Of a stretch of DNA of 64,000 bases, positions 17,363-26,125 are shown piece after piece. Every line of letters starts with the position of its first letter. The first letter of the stretch is position 1. A program made the translations under genes and the position numbers. The stretch is from Variovorax paradoxus (lineage in GTDB: Bacteria > Pseudomonadota > Gammaproteobacteria > Burkholderiales > Burkholderiaceae_C). The notes under the pieces were generated by a model. It was not told where the DNA came from. It saw only the letters and a list, made by a program, of their open reading frames with translations, and did no database searches. The stretch lies in assembly GCF_030811855.1 (NCBI RefSeq), contig NZ_JAUSRN010000004.1:186001-250000 (forward strand). Direction: 5' to 3'.

Positions 17363-18352
17363 TCAGGCGAGCGCCGAGAGGTGGCGCTTTGCCGCGGCGT
17401 CGATCAGCCGCAGGGCTTCGTCGCCCAGCGCGACGGCACCGGCGCCGGCGTTCTCGATGGCCTGCTGGCGCACGCGCGCACCGCACAGCGCGACGGCCAC
17501 GGTGCCGCGCGCGACGGTCCAGGCGATCATCATCTGGCCGAACGAACAGGCCAGCTTTGCGCGCACGGGCTCCAACTCTTCGAAGAAAGCCTTGAGCGTT
17601 GCGCGGTTGGCCGAGCTGAAGCGCGGGTTGGTCGCGCGCTGGTCGTCGCCCTTGAACTCGCGCTCGGGGTCGATGGGGCCGGCGAGCAGGCCCAGCGCCA
17701 GTGACGAATAGCCCAGCACCGCCACCTTGTATTCGCTGCACAGGGGAGCCAGCGTCTCTTCGATCTCGCGGTCGATCAGGCTGTAGCGCTCCTGCGCCGC
17801 ATCGACGGGCCCGTAGCGCAGGTACTCGGCCAGCGTTTCCGGGCTCACGTTGCTCACGCCGATGGCGCGGATCTTTCCCTGCTTCTTGAGGTCGAGCAGC
17901 GCGTCCATGGTTTCAGCCACGGGCGTGGTGCTGTCCTGCCAGTGCGTGATGTAGAGGTCGATGTAGTCGGTCTGCAGGCGCTTGAGGCTCTCTTCGCATT
18001 CATGGAAGATCGATTCACGGCCGAGGAAGCGGTGCACCGGGTGGCCGTCTTCCTCGAAGAAGTGCGTGCCTTGCCGGGTGTGCCAGACCAGGCCGCACTT
18101 GGTGGCGATCACGGCTTCCTGGCGGCGTCCCTTGAGCGCGGTCCCCACGATGCTTTCGGAGCGGCCGAGGCCATAGGCCGGCGCGGTGTCTATCAGGTTC
18201 ACGCCCGCGTCCAGCGAGGCATGGATGGCTTCGACGGCGGCTGCGTTGTCCCCACCGCCCCACATCCATCCACCCATAGCCCAGGTGCCCAGGCCAATGG
18301 CCGAGCATTCGATGCCCGACGGGCCCAGCGTTGTCTTCTTCATCTTCATCAT
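17363..18352 (-). CDS. Aldo/keto reductase
   Basis: This is a 329-residue NADPH-dependent aldo/keto reductase with a (beta/alpha)8 barrel. Catalytic residues are visible: D55 and Y60 in LIDTAPAYGLGRSES, K85 in VIATKCGL, and the histidine in IDLYITHWQD. It resembles the L-glyceraldehyde 3-phosphate reductase and YhdN/AKR11-type proteins. The ATG at 18352 overlaps the stop codon of the permease gene (ATGA), which fixes the start. Membership in the carbohydrate operon suggests it reduces or oxidises the imported sugar, polyol or a cleavage product. Confidence 0.9.
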   Translation of the reverse strand: MMKMKKTTLGPSGIECSAIGLGTWAMGGWMWGGGDNAAAVEAIHASLDAGVNLIDTAPAYGLGRSESIVGTALKGRRQEAVIATKCGLVWHTRQGTHFFEEDGHPVHRFLGRESIFHECEESLKRLQTDYIDLYITHWQDSTTPVAETMDALLDLKKQGKIRAIGVSNVSPETLAEYLRYGPVDAAQERYSLIDREIEETLAPLCSEYKVAVLGYSSLALGLLAGPIDPEREFKGDDQRATNPRFSSANRATLKAFFEELEPVRAKLACSFGQMMIAWTVARGTVAVALCGARVRQQAIENAGAGAVALGDEALRLIDAAAKRHLSALA

Positions 18353-19365
18353 CGCGTTGTCTTTCTCGTGTTCAGAATGTGGTCGATGGTCACGGCCGCG
18401 AGCAGGATCAGGCCCTTGATGACGTCCTGCCAGTAAGGCGACACGTCCAGCAGGATCAGCGAGCTGGTCACCACCGACAGCAGGGCCAGGCCCAGCACCG
18501 CGCCCAGCACCGTGCCGGAGCCGCCCTTGAGGCTCGCGCCGCCGATCACCGCGGCGGCAATCACGTTGAGTTCCATGCCCATGCCGAAGGTGGGCGTGGC
18601 CGCGCCGAAGCGGGCCGTGTAGATCACGCCGGCCAAGCCCGCCGAAGCCGAGCACAGCACCGTGACCCAGAACTTGACGCGGCCCACGCGAATGCCCGAA
18701 TACAGCGCGGCCTTCTCATTGCTGCCGGTGTAGAAAACGCGCCGCAACAAGGTCGAGCGGCGCAGTACGAAGTCGCTCACGATGACGATCGCCACGAAGA
18801 TCAGGATCACCGCCGGAATGCCGAAGAGCGTCCCCTGTCCGATGAACTTGAATTCGGCCGGCAGCGAGAACAGCGACTGTGGCGTGCCCTGCGTGAGCGC
18901 AAGGCACAGCCCGCGCACGATCACCATGAAGGCCAGAGAGGCAATGAAGTGGTTCAGGCCGATGCGCGTGACGCAGCCGCCGATCATCGCGCCGACGAGC
19001 CCGCTCGCGCCGATGGCCACCAGGCTCGCAACCCACGGGTCGACCCCCATCAAAAAGAGCTTGCCTGTCACCACCATCGCGAAGCAGACCACCGAGCCGA
19101 CCGAGAGGTCGATGCCGCCGACGATCAGCAGAATGGTCATGCCCACCACCACGATGCCTTCAATGGAGAAGGACAGCAGCATCGCGCGGATGTTGTCCCA
19201 CGTAAGGAAGTAGGGCGACGCGAAGCTCATCGCCACGCACAGCACCGCGATGATCAGCAGGAGCCCGGCTTCCCGCATGCTCGTGAGCTTGTTGGCGGGC
19301 TTCAAGGGGCCGCCGCCTGACTGCCGTGGTGGATGGCCCGCATCGAGTTGTGCCGGGTAGTTCAT
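18349..19365 (-). CDS. Sugar ABC transporter permease (RbsC/XylH family)
   Basis: This is a 338-residue inner-membrane permease of the BPD_transp_2 family used by ribose, xylose and related importers. Marks include GIVVVGMTILLIVGGIDLSVG near residue 73, NHFIASLAFMVIVRG, and the late helices ELNVIAAAVIGGASLKGGSG. There are 8-10 hydrophobic spans. The start shares ATGA with the end of the ATPase gene and has an AGGAAAC ribosome site. It is the only permease of the system, so it probably forms a homodimer. With the ATPase and binding protein it makes a complete importer. Confidence 0.92.
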   Translation of the reverse strand: MNYPAQLDAGHPPRQSGGGPLKPANKLTSMREAGLLLIIAVLCVAMSFASPYFLTWDNIRAMLLSFSIEGIVVVGMTILLIVGGIDLSVGSVVCFAMVVTGKLFLMGVDPWVASLVAIGASGLVGAMIGGCVTRIGLNHFIASLAFMVIVRGLCLALTQGTPQSLFSLPAEFKFIGQGTLFGIPAVILIFVAIVIVSDFVLRRSTLLRRVFYTGSNEKAALYSGIRVGRVKFWVTVLCSASAGLAGVIYTARFGAATPTFGMGMELNVIAAAVIGGASLKGGSGTVLGAVLGLALLSVVTSSLILLDVSPYWQDVIKGLILLAAVTIDHILNTRKTTR

Positions 19366-20885
19366 GCTGTTTCCTGTTCGCAGAGTCCGGAGGCCAGCCG
19401 CAGCAGGGCTTCCTCCGTCATTTCGTTGGAATTCAATTCGCCGGCCAGCCGGCCGTCGCGGATCACCAGCGCGCGGTCGCACAGGCCGATGATCTCGGGC
19501 AGCTCCGAAGAGATCACGATCACGCCCACCCCCTGATTCGCGAGCTCGCGCAGGATGTGATGGATCTCGGACTTGGCGCCCACGTCGACACCGCGCGTGG
19601 GCTCGTCCATCAGCAGCACCTTGGGGTTGGTGGCCAGCAGCTTGGCGATGGCCACCTTCTGCTGGTTGCCGCCCGACAGGCTCGACACCTCGATGGCCAC
19701 GCCGTCCGACTTGAGGTTGAGCTTGGCGCCCAGTTCGCGCGCCAGGCGGTGTTCCGCCGAGCGCTGCAGCAGGCCCCAGCCGGAGCTCACGCGCCGCAGC
19801 GCCATCGAAGAGATGTTCTGCGCGATCGGCAGATCGAGATACACGCCCGCAGCCTTGCGGTCTTCGCTGAGATAGGCGATGCCCTCGCGCAGCGCGTCGC
19901 TGTACTTGCGAATCGAAAGCGCCTTGCCGTGCAGGCGCACCGTGCCGCGCGTGGCGGCGCGCAGTCCGCACATGGTCTCGGCCAGTTCGCTGCGGCCGGC
20001 GCCCATGAGCCCGGCAATGCCGAGGATCTCGCTGCGCTTCAGCGCAAACGAGATGCCGTGCACGCGCTCGCCATCGGCGATGTCGCTCACTTCCAGCACC
20101 GGATCGTACGACTCGGCGCCGGCCTGCTTGGGCGGGTAGTAGTTGCCGAGCTCGCGCCCCACCATGCGGCGGACCAGCTCGTCGGCGGTCATGCCGGCCA
20201 GCGGTCCGCAGTGCACGTTGCGGCCGTCGCGCAGCACGGTGACTCGGTCGCAGTGCGTGAAGATCTCCGCCATGCGGTGGCTGATGTAGATGATGCCGAT
20301 GCCCTGCGCCTTCAGGTCGTGCAGCACGCGGAAGAGGGCGGCCGACTCGTTGTCGGTCAGCGCGGCCGTGGGCTCGTCGAGGATCAGCACCTTGCAGTCG
20401 AGCGTGAGCGCCTTGGCGATCTCCACCAGTTGCTGGCTCGAGATGCTCAGCTCGCGCACGGGCGCGCTCGGGTCGATGTCCTGCCCCAGCCGCGCCAGCA
20501 CCTTGGCGGCGCGCGCGTTCAGGCTGGCGTAGTTCATCCAGGCCTCTTTGCCGGCGTTGATCTCCGGCATGAAGATGTTCTCGGCCACGGTGGCGTCGGC
20601 GCACAGCGCGATCTCCTGGTGCACCAGGCCGATGCCCAGGCGCATGGCGTGCGCCGGGCCATCGATGACCACCGTCTCGCCGTTGAGCACGATGTCGCCC
20701 TCGTCGGGGCGATGAATGCCGTCGATGATGTTCATCAACGTCGACTTTCCCGCGCCGTTTTCGCCGCACAGGGCGTGGATCTCGCCGGCTTGCAGCGAGA
20801 AGTCCACCCCCGAGAGCGCGCGCGAAGCGCCGAAGCGCTTGCTGATGCCGCGAAGCTCGAGCAAAGAGGAACCCACAGTGCTCAT
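19362..20885 (-). CDS. Sugar ABC transporter ATP-binding protein (RbsA/XylG family)
   Basis: This is a 507-residue protein with two fused ATPase domains. Domain 1 has Walker A GENGAGKST near residue 42 and Walker B KVLILDEPTAAL. Domain 2 has the degenerate Walker A GLMGAGRSELAE and the signature VSSLSGGNQQKVAIAK, with VLLMDEPTRGVDVG. A weakened second P-loop is normal in this family. Its start overlaps the stop of the binding-protein gene and its stop overlaps the permease start, both as ATGA. It energises import of the ligand bound by the upstream substrate-binding protein. Confidence 0.93.
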   Translation of the reverse strand: MSTVGSSLLELRGISKRFGASRALSGVDFSLQAGEIHALCGENGAGKSTLMNIIDGIHRPDEGDIVLNGETVVIDGPAHAMRLGIGLVHQEIALCADATVAENIFMPEINAGKEAWMNYASLNARAAKVLARLGQDIDPSAPVRELSISSQQLVEIAKALTLDCKVLILDEPTAALTDNESAALFRVLHDLKAQGIGIIYISHRMAEIFTHCDRVTVLRDGRNVHCGPLAGMTADELVRRMVGRELGNYYPPKQAGAESYDPVLEVSDIADGERVHGISFALKRSEILGIAGLMGAGRSELAETMCGLRAATRGTVRLHGKALSIRKYSDALREGIAYLSEDRKAAGVYLDLPIAQNISSMALRRVSSGWGLLQRSAEHRLARELGAKLNLKSDGVAIEVSSLSGGNQQKVAIAKLLATNPKVLLMDEPTRGVDVGAKSEIHHILRELANQGVGVIVISSELPEIIGLCDRALVIRDGRLAGELNSNEMTEEALLRLASGLCEQETA

Positions 20886-21928
20886 TCGCCGATTCCCTTG
20901 GTACCCCGGCGAGCGAGGTACTTGTCCCAGTAGAAGTCGTCGGCGTTGGCCTTGCTGACCACCGACAGGCCGTTGTCCAGGAACGGCACCGACATGGGAT
21001 TGGTGCCGTTGCGCTTGGCGTCGTTCATCGGGTCGATGAGCGAGGGGTTCTTGGCCAGGAACAGCATCATCATGCCCATGTAGCCCTGCATGCCCTGGTT
21101 GGGGTTGATGGCGCCGAACACGTCGCCGGCCTTGATCATGTCCAGGATCTTGGCGTTCACGTCGCAGCACATCACGCGGATGTTCTTCTTCGATTCGATC
21201 TTGGCCTGCGCGGCACCCAGGGCCGAGTTGGCTTCGGGCATGAACAGCGCGCCCAGGTTCGGATTGGCCTGCGCCAGGCTCAGCACCGCCTGGTAGGCCT
21301 TGCTCGGGTCCTGGTTGCTGGCGGCCCGGCCGACCAGTTTCATGCCCGCGTGCTTTGTCTTCATGCGGTTGACGAAGGCCGCGATGCGCCGGTCGTGGTT
21401 GTCCTGGCCCGGGTTCTCGAGCACGGCGTATTCGCCCTTGCCGCCCAGCGCCGCGGCAATCGCGTCCGCTGCCTGCGTGCCTTCGCGGTCGTTGTCCGAG
21501 GTGACGAAGGAGGCGCGCTTCGAGTTGGGCGAATCGGCCGCGAAGGTCACGACCGGAATGCCCATGGCCACTGCCCGGTTGATCGGCTCGATGAATGGAT
21601 CGGGGTTCATCGGGTGCAGCAGGATGCCCGCGGGCTTGCGCGCCAACTCCTGCTCGAACGAGGCCAGTTGCTTGTTCACGTCGTATTCCGGCGTGCCGGT
21701 GTAGCGCGTGCGCACGCCCAGCGTGCGGCCGAGCTGTTTCATCATTTCGTAGACCGGGAACCAGTACTCGACGCCCGACACCATGACGTTCATCACGTAG
21801 ACGTCGCTGGCATTGCCGCGCAGGCCGGCCCCTGCCGCGGGTGCCGCGGCTTGCTGTTGCGCGAACGCGCTCGCACCCGCCAGGCCGATACCGGCCGCGG
21901 CTGCGGACTTCAGGAAATTACGCCTCAT
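20882..21928 (-). CDS. Sugar ABC transporter substrate-binding protein (Tat-type signal)
   Basis: This is a 348-residue periplasmic binding protein of the ribose-binding (Peripla_BP_4) family. The N-terminus MRRNFLKSAAAAGIGLAGAS has a twin-arginine RRNFLK motif followed by a hydrophobic stretch, so export by the Tat route is likely. Family segments include LLHPMNPDPFIEPINRAVA, IPVVTFAADSPNSKR and VMCCDVNAKILDMIKAGDV. The start at 21928 is supported by GAGGAGA. It is the first gene of the importer operon and faces the kinase operon across a 180-base promoter region. Confidence 0.92.
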   Translation of the reverse strand: MRRNFLKSAAAAGIGLAGASAFAQQQAAAPAAGAGLRGNASDVYVMNVMVSGVEYWFPVYEMMKQLGRTLGVRTRYTGTPEYDVNKQLASFEQELARKPAGILLHPMNPDPFIEPINRAVAMGIPVVTFAADSPNSKRASFVTSDNDREGTQAADAIAAALGGKGEYAVLENPGQDNHDRRIAAFVNRMKTKHAGMKLVGRAASNQDPSKAYQAVLSLAQANPNLGALFMPEANSALGAAQAKIESKKNIRVMCCDVNAKILDMIKAGDVFGAINPNQGMQGYMGMMMLFLAKNPSLIDPMNDAKRNGTNPMSVPFLDNGLSVVSKANADDFYWDKYLARRGTKGIGE

Positions 21929-21998
21929 TCTTTGTCTCCTCACGTTGACTGGCAGAGCTTTCGACCTGCCTTTGGAGCAAGTCTTTGGGGACCTCAGT

Positions 21999-22109
21999 GT
22001 CACATCAGTTGTTATGACAGGCTAGAATGTAATCCCGGCCCGTTTGTCTCGATAACTAGGGGAAACGCTACTGGCGAGGCGCTTTTATTCCGCCGAAGCT
22101 GTTATGACA
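21999..22109. promoter_or_regulatory. Divergent regulatory region with two TGTTATGACA boxes
   Basis: Between the importer operon and the kinase operon the 10-mer TGTTATGACA occurs twice, at 22010-22019 and 22100-22109, exactly 90 bases apart. The second copy ends on the first base of the kinase start codon. The first also forms a loose dyad with TGTCA at 21999-22003 and TGACA at 22015-22019. Such boxes could be operators for the GntR regulator encoded at the end of the kinase operon. No confident -10/-35 pair was picked. Confidence 0.55.
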
Positions 22110-23596
22110 TGAAGCCAAACATATTGATCGGCATCGACATGGGGTCGAGCAGCCTGAAGGCGCTGGCCCTCGAAGCCGGCAGCGGCCGAGCCGTCGCCCT
22201 GTCCCGCATGCCATTGCCGCACACGCGGCTGCCCGGGGGCGGCTGCGAAGTGGTCGCTGCGGCGATCCGCGCCGCGCTGACCCACGTGCTGCGCGATGTT
22301 GCCCAACAACTCGGCCCGCGCACGGCCGAGGTCCGCGCCATGGCCTGCACCGGCCACGGCGCCGGCCTCTACGCGCTCGATGCCAACGACCAGCTCGTGG
22401 GCGGCCGTGCCGTCGCCTCGACCGACCAGCGCGCCGATGCGCGTGCGCGCGCCCTGGCGGCGAGCCACGGCGCCAGGCTGTTCGAAGAGGTGGGCTGCAG
22501 TCCCTGGCCCGGGCAGCCCACGGTCATTGCGGCCGAGCTGCTGGGCGCGGACGCCGTGCAGCGCGGCGAACTGTGCCGCCTGCTGTTCGCCAAGGACTAC
22601 CTCGGCTTTCTTCTGACCGGCGAGATCGCCACCGAGGCCAGCGATGCGAGCACCGCCGGCCTGGTGTCTCTCGCCACCGGTACCTGGTCGCAGGCGGCCT
22701 TCGACGCGTCGGGCCTTGCGGACCTGGGGCCGCGCGCCTTCGGACCCATCGTGCCCAGCGGCAGCGTGATCGGATCGCTGCTGCCTTCCGAGGCCGTACT
22801 GTGCGGATTGCCCGCCGGCATTCCGGTGGCGATGGGCGCGATCGACCTGCTCGCCTCAATGACAGCCATCTGCGCGGAAGGGCGCGGCCGTGCGGTGTCG
22901 GTGTTCGGCACCTGGTGCGTGAACGCGGTCGTCGGGCCTGTGATGGAACCCAAGCCGGCCGTCGCCGCCATCGCGAACTTCGGCCGCGGCAACCAGCGGC
23001 TCTACATGGAGAACAGCCCGTCCTCGATGGCCAACATCGCGTGGCTGGCCGGCGTGCTCGCGCTGCCCGATGCGCGCGCGGTGGTCGACCTGGCCATGAC
23101 GGTGCCGCTGGGCGCCAACGGCCTGCGCTTCCTGCCCTTCGTCAACGGCGGTGGCGGCGTGACCGCGGGCTTCGTGGGCCTCAAGAGCCACCACACGCGC
23201 GCCGACATGGCGCGCGCCGTGGTCGATGCCGTGGCGGCACTGCATGCGCGGCACATGGCGCGCCTTGCCGCGGGAGGCCTCGCCGTCAGCGAGACGACGG
23301 TGCTCGGCGGCGGCGCGAGCGATGCGCGGCTCGTGCGCCTGCTGGCAGCCTTTCTCGGGCGCCCGGTCGAGCGCTGCGCCGACGACGAGTCCGGCGCACG
23401 CGGGGCCGCGCTCTACGCCGCCATGTCGCAGGGCTTCGATGACGCAGCGCCGGGCAGTGCCCTGCTCGCACCCTGCGAGGTGATCGAACCCGACGCACGG
23501 GACGCAAGCGCCCATGCGGATTTCAACGCCGGTTTCAATGAACTGATCGACAGCATGTCACCTGTATTCACCCACCTTGCGGGAGGCGCGGAATGA
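22109..23596 (+). CDS. FGGY-family carbohydrate kinase
   Basis: This is a 495-residue sugar or polyol kinase of the ASKHA fold. The N-terminal phosphate motif ILIGIDMGSSSLKALALE is at residues 5-22. The central TGHGAGLYALDAND and AGLVSLATGTWSQAAF fit the family, and the C-terminal adenosine motif is TTVLGGGASDARLVRLLAA, with ESGARGAALYAAM. It phosphorylates an open-chain sugar or polyol with ATP in the cytoplasm. The start is fixed by the divergent layout and in-frame context. Its stop overlaps the next gene by ATGA. Xylulose, erythritol and other FGGY substrates are all possible; it is not a close glycerol kinase match by eye. Confidence 0.88.
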   Translation: MKPNILIGIDMGSSSLKALALEAGSGRAVALSRMPLPHTRLPGGGCEVVAAAIRAALTHVLRDVAQQLGPRTAEVRAMACTGHGAGLYALDANDQLVGGRAVASTDQRADARARALAASHGARLFEEVGCSPWPGQPTVIAAELLGADAVQRGELCRLLFAKDYLGFLLTGEIATEASDASTAGLVSLATGTWSQAAFDASGLADLGPRAFGPIVPSGSVIGSLLPSEAVLCGLPAGIPVAMGAIDLLASMTAICAEGRGRAVSVFGTWCVNAVVGPVMEPKPAVAAIANFGRGNQRLYMENSPSSMANIAWLAGVLALPDARAVVDLAMTVPLGANGLRFLPFVNGGGGVTAGFVGLKSHHTRADMARAVVDAVAALHARHMARLAAGGLAVSETTVLGGGASDARLVRLLAAFLGRPVERCADDESGARGAALYAAMSQGFDDAAPGSALLAPCEVIEPDARDASAHADFNAGFNELIDSMSPVFTHLAGGAE

Positions 23597-25356
23597 GCGC
23601 CTGGCAACTTCCCTTCGTGCGTCCTGCCTCGCTGGCTGGCCGCCATTTCTCCACCGTGATCGTGGGCGCGGGCATCAACGGTGTCGGCGTGTTCCGCGAC
23701 CTTTCGCTGCAGCGCGTCGATTGCCTCATCGTCGACAAGGGCGACTTCGGCGCCGGCGCCAGCAGCGCGCCCTCGCGCATGATCCACGGCGGCTTGCGCT
23801 ACCTGGAGAACGGCAGCTTCGCGCTCGTGGCAGAGGCCACGCGCGAGCGCAACCTGCTGCTGCGCAACGCGCCGCACCTGGTGCGTCCGCTCAAGACGGT
23901 GGTGCCGCTTGCAAATTTCTTCGGCGGCCTGATGAGCAGCGCGCTCAAGTTCTTCGGCCGCACGCCGCCGCAGCGCACGCGCGGCCTGCTGGCCGTGGCG
24001 CTGGGCTTGCGGCTCTATGACTTGCTGGGTCGACGCCAGCGCGTGATGCCGGCGCACCGCATCAGCCGTGTGCCGTCGGCCGACCGCGGCCTGTTCCGCG
24101 CCGCCATCCGCTGGACCGCCACCTTCTTCGATGCATGGATCAGCCATCCCGAGTGGCTCATCCTCGAACTGATAGGCGATGCCTGCCGCGACCAGCCGCG
24201 CTCGGCGGCCGCGAACTACTGCCGCGTGATGGGCTGCGCCGGCAACATCCTCACGCTGCGCGACGAAATCACCGGCATGCTCGTTCGCGTGACTGCAGAC
24301 ACCGTGGTGAACGCCACCGGCGCCTGGCTCGACCGCAGCGCGGCGGTGCTCGGCGGCGTGGGCCCGCGCGTAATGGGCACCAAGGGATCGCACCTCGTGC
24401 TCGACCATCCCGCGCTGCGCGATGCGCTCGATGGCCGCATGGCCTACTTCGAGGCGGTCGACGGCCGCGTGTGCATCGTCTATCCGTTTCTCGACCGCGT
24501 GCTGGTGGGCTCCACCGACATCCCGGTCGAAGACCCCGACCAGATCGTCACCGAGCCGGCGGAGGTCGACTACCTGATCGACGTGCTGCGCGAGGTCTTT
24601 CCGAACATGGCCTTCGGGCGCGGCGACGTGGTCTACACCTATGTCGGCGTGCGGCCGCTCGCGCGTTCGGATGCCGACAAGCCAGGCCAGATTTCGCGCG
24701 ACCATTCGGTGGTGGTCGATCCGCCGAACGCCACGCGCGACATCGCCATCGTCGGGCTCGTCGGCGGCAAGTGGACCACCTTCCGCTCGCTGGCCGAAGA
24801 GGCCACCAACGAAGTGCTGCAGCTGCTGGGCCGCTCGCGCACCGCATCGACCGAACTGCTGCCCATCGGCGGTGGCGCCGAGCTGCCGGCTGATGCGACA
24901 GCGTCCGAGCGCTTCGCCGACAAGATGGTCGCCGCCTCCGGCATGGGCCGCGCACGCGCGCTGGCCCTGCTGGGCCGCTATGGCTCCAAGGCATTGCCGC
25001 TCGCGCAGCGCCTCGCGGCCTCGGGCGACGTGCCCCTGCAACACGCGCCGGACTATTCGGCCGCCGAGCTCTCGTACCTGTGCCTCGAAACGGGCGTGGT
25101 GCATCTCGACGACCTCGTGGTCCGCCGCACGCTGCTCGCCATTCGCGGCCTGGTGACCGATGCGGCGCTGTCCGAGATCGCAGGCGTGGCGGCCGAGGCG
25201 CTGGGTTGGGACGCGGTGCGCGCGCACAACGAACTCTGCGCCTGCGCCACCGCGCTGCGGGACCGGCACGGCGTCCGGCTCCAACCGGCGGCGGCCGGCG
25301 AAGAGCCCTCTTTCAATGCATCATTGATGGCCAGCTCAGTCCTTGGCCAGGCTTAA
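23593..25356 (+). CDS. GlpD-like FAD-dependent sugar/polyol-phosphate dehydrogenase
   Basis: This is a 587-residue flavoprotein of the glycerol-3-phosphate dehydrogenase family. It shows the Rossmann motif STVIVGAGINGVGVFRDLSL near residue 20, the GlpD segment GASSAPSRMIHGGLRYLENG, VNATGAWLDRS, and YTYVGVRPLA with the C-terminal GLVGGKWTTFRSLAEEATNE. GlpD-type enzymes oxidise a polyol phosphate and pass electrons to quinone. The start overlaps the kinase stop (ATGA), so kinase and dehydrogenase are coupled. The pair resembles the logic of erythritol loci, in which a kinase makes the phosphate and a GlpD homolog oxidises it. True glycerol 3-phosphate remains an alternative substrate. Confidence 0.85.
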   Translation: MSAWQLPFVRPASLAGRHFSTVIVGAGINGVGVFRDLSLQRVDCLIVDKGDFGAGASSAPSRMIHGGLRYLENGSFALVAEATRERNLLLRNAPHLVRPLKTVVPLANFFGGLMSSALKFFGRTPPQRTRGLLAVALGLRLYDLLGRRQRVMPAHRISRVPSADRGLFRAAIRWTATFFDAWISHPEWLILELIGDACRDQPRSAAANYCRVMGCAGNILTLRDEITGMLVRVTADTVVNATGAWLDRSAAVLGGVGPRVMGTKGSHLVLDHPALRDALDGRMAYFEAVDGRVCIVYPFLDRVLVGSTDIPVEDPDQIVTEPAEVDYLIDVLREVFPNMAFGRGDVVYTYVGVRPLARSDADKPGQISRDHSVVVDPPNATRDIAIVGLVGGKWTTFRSLAEEATNEVLQLLGRSRTASTELLPIGGGAELPADATASERFADKMVAASGMGRARALALLGRYGSKALPLAQRLAASGDVPLQHAPDYSAAELSYLCLETGVVHLDDLVVRRTLLAIRGLVTDAALSEIAGVAAEALGWDAVRAHNELCACATALRDRHGVRLQPAAAGEEPSFNASLMASSVLGQA

Positions 25357-25377
25357 AAAGTGAACAGTTCCAACGAG

Positions 25378-26115
25378 ATGTCGACCGTGCTCGACCGTAA
25401 TTCCGAATCACCGCTGTGGGCCCAGTTCCGCGATGCCATCCGCCTGCAGATACTGCAGGGCGCGCTGCCCATCGGCGCCAAGCTGCCCTCCGAGGCGGAG
25501 CTCGGCGAACAGTTCGGCATCTCGCGCATCGTGGTGCGGGAAGCCCTGGCCGACCTGGTGCGCAACAACCTCATCTACAAGATCAAGGGCCGTGGCGCCT
25601 TCGTCTCGGCACGCGAACGCGACGAGGATTTCGTCTCCACCGTGCTGGGCTTCTCCGACGAGATGGAACGCAAGGGCCGCTCGGTGCGCACGCAGATCCT
25701 CACGCAAGAGCTGCGCGCGCCCACCGAGCACGAGGCCGCATCGCTCGGTCTTGCCGACGACGCGCAGGTGGTGGCCCTCAAGCGCCTGCGCAGTGTCGAC
25801 GGCGAGCTGCGCCTGCTGGTCGAGACCGCGGTGCCGGCCGACCTGGCGCCGGGCCTGCACCGCGCGCGGCTGGAAGACCGCTCGCTCTACGACGTGCTGC
25901 GCCGGCAATACGGCCTGCGCCTGGTGCGCGCCGAACGCTGGATCGACGCCGTGCTGCCCGATGCTGAAACCTGCAAACTGCTCGACCTGCCGCAGCCCGA
26001 GCCGCTGCTGCGCATCGAGTCGATCGCCTACGGCGCCAACGGCCGGCCGCTGGAGCACTACCGCGCGCTGCACCGCTGCAAGACCAGCCGCCTGCACGTG
26101 CAGACCACGACCTGA
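25378..26115 (+). CDS. GntR/HutC-family transcriptional regulator
   Basis: This is a 245-residue regulator with an N-terminal winged helix (ALPIGAKLPSEAELGEQFGI, SRIVVREALADLVRNNLI, YKIKGRGAFVS) and a C-terminal UTRA ligand domain (ETAVPADLAPGLHRARLEDR, ending EHYRALHRC). Ligands of such domains are often phosphorylated sugars. It is the last gene of the kinase operon, 21 bases after the dehydrogenase, and is the obvious candidate regulator of both divergent operons. The ATG at 25378 is used here; a GTG at 25360 in the same frame would add six residues. Neither has a strong ribosome site. Confidence 0.87.
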   Translation: MSTVLDRNSESPLWAQFRDAIRLQILQGALPIGAKLPSEAELGEQFGISRIVVREALADLVRNNLIYKIKGRGAFVSARERDEDFVSTVLGFSDEMERKGRSVRTQILTQELRAPTEHEAASLGLADDAQVVALKRLRSVDGELRLLVETAVPADLAPGLHRARLEDRSLYDVLRRQYGLRLVRAERWIDAVLPDAETCKLLDLPQPEPLLRIESIAYGANGRPLEHYRALHRCKTSRLHVQTTT

Positions 26116-26125
26116 ACTTTTTTCG

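Noticed and set aside
19362..20885. Loss of function in the sugar ABC ATPase because the second Walker A is degenerate (GLMGAGRS)
   Set aside because: This degeneracy is normal in RbsA/XylG-type double ATPases.
16470..23596. An AI-2 (lsr-type) uptake and processing operon
   Set aside because: FGGY kinase, ABC importer and LsrF-like aldolase invite this, but there is one permease, a GlpD-like dehydrogenase, no LsrG and a GntR/HutC rather than LsrR-type regulator.
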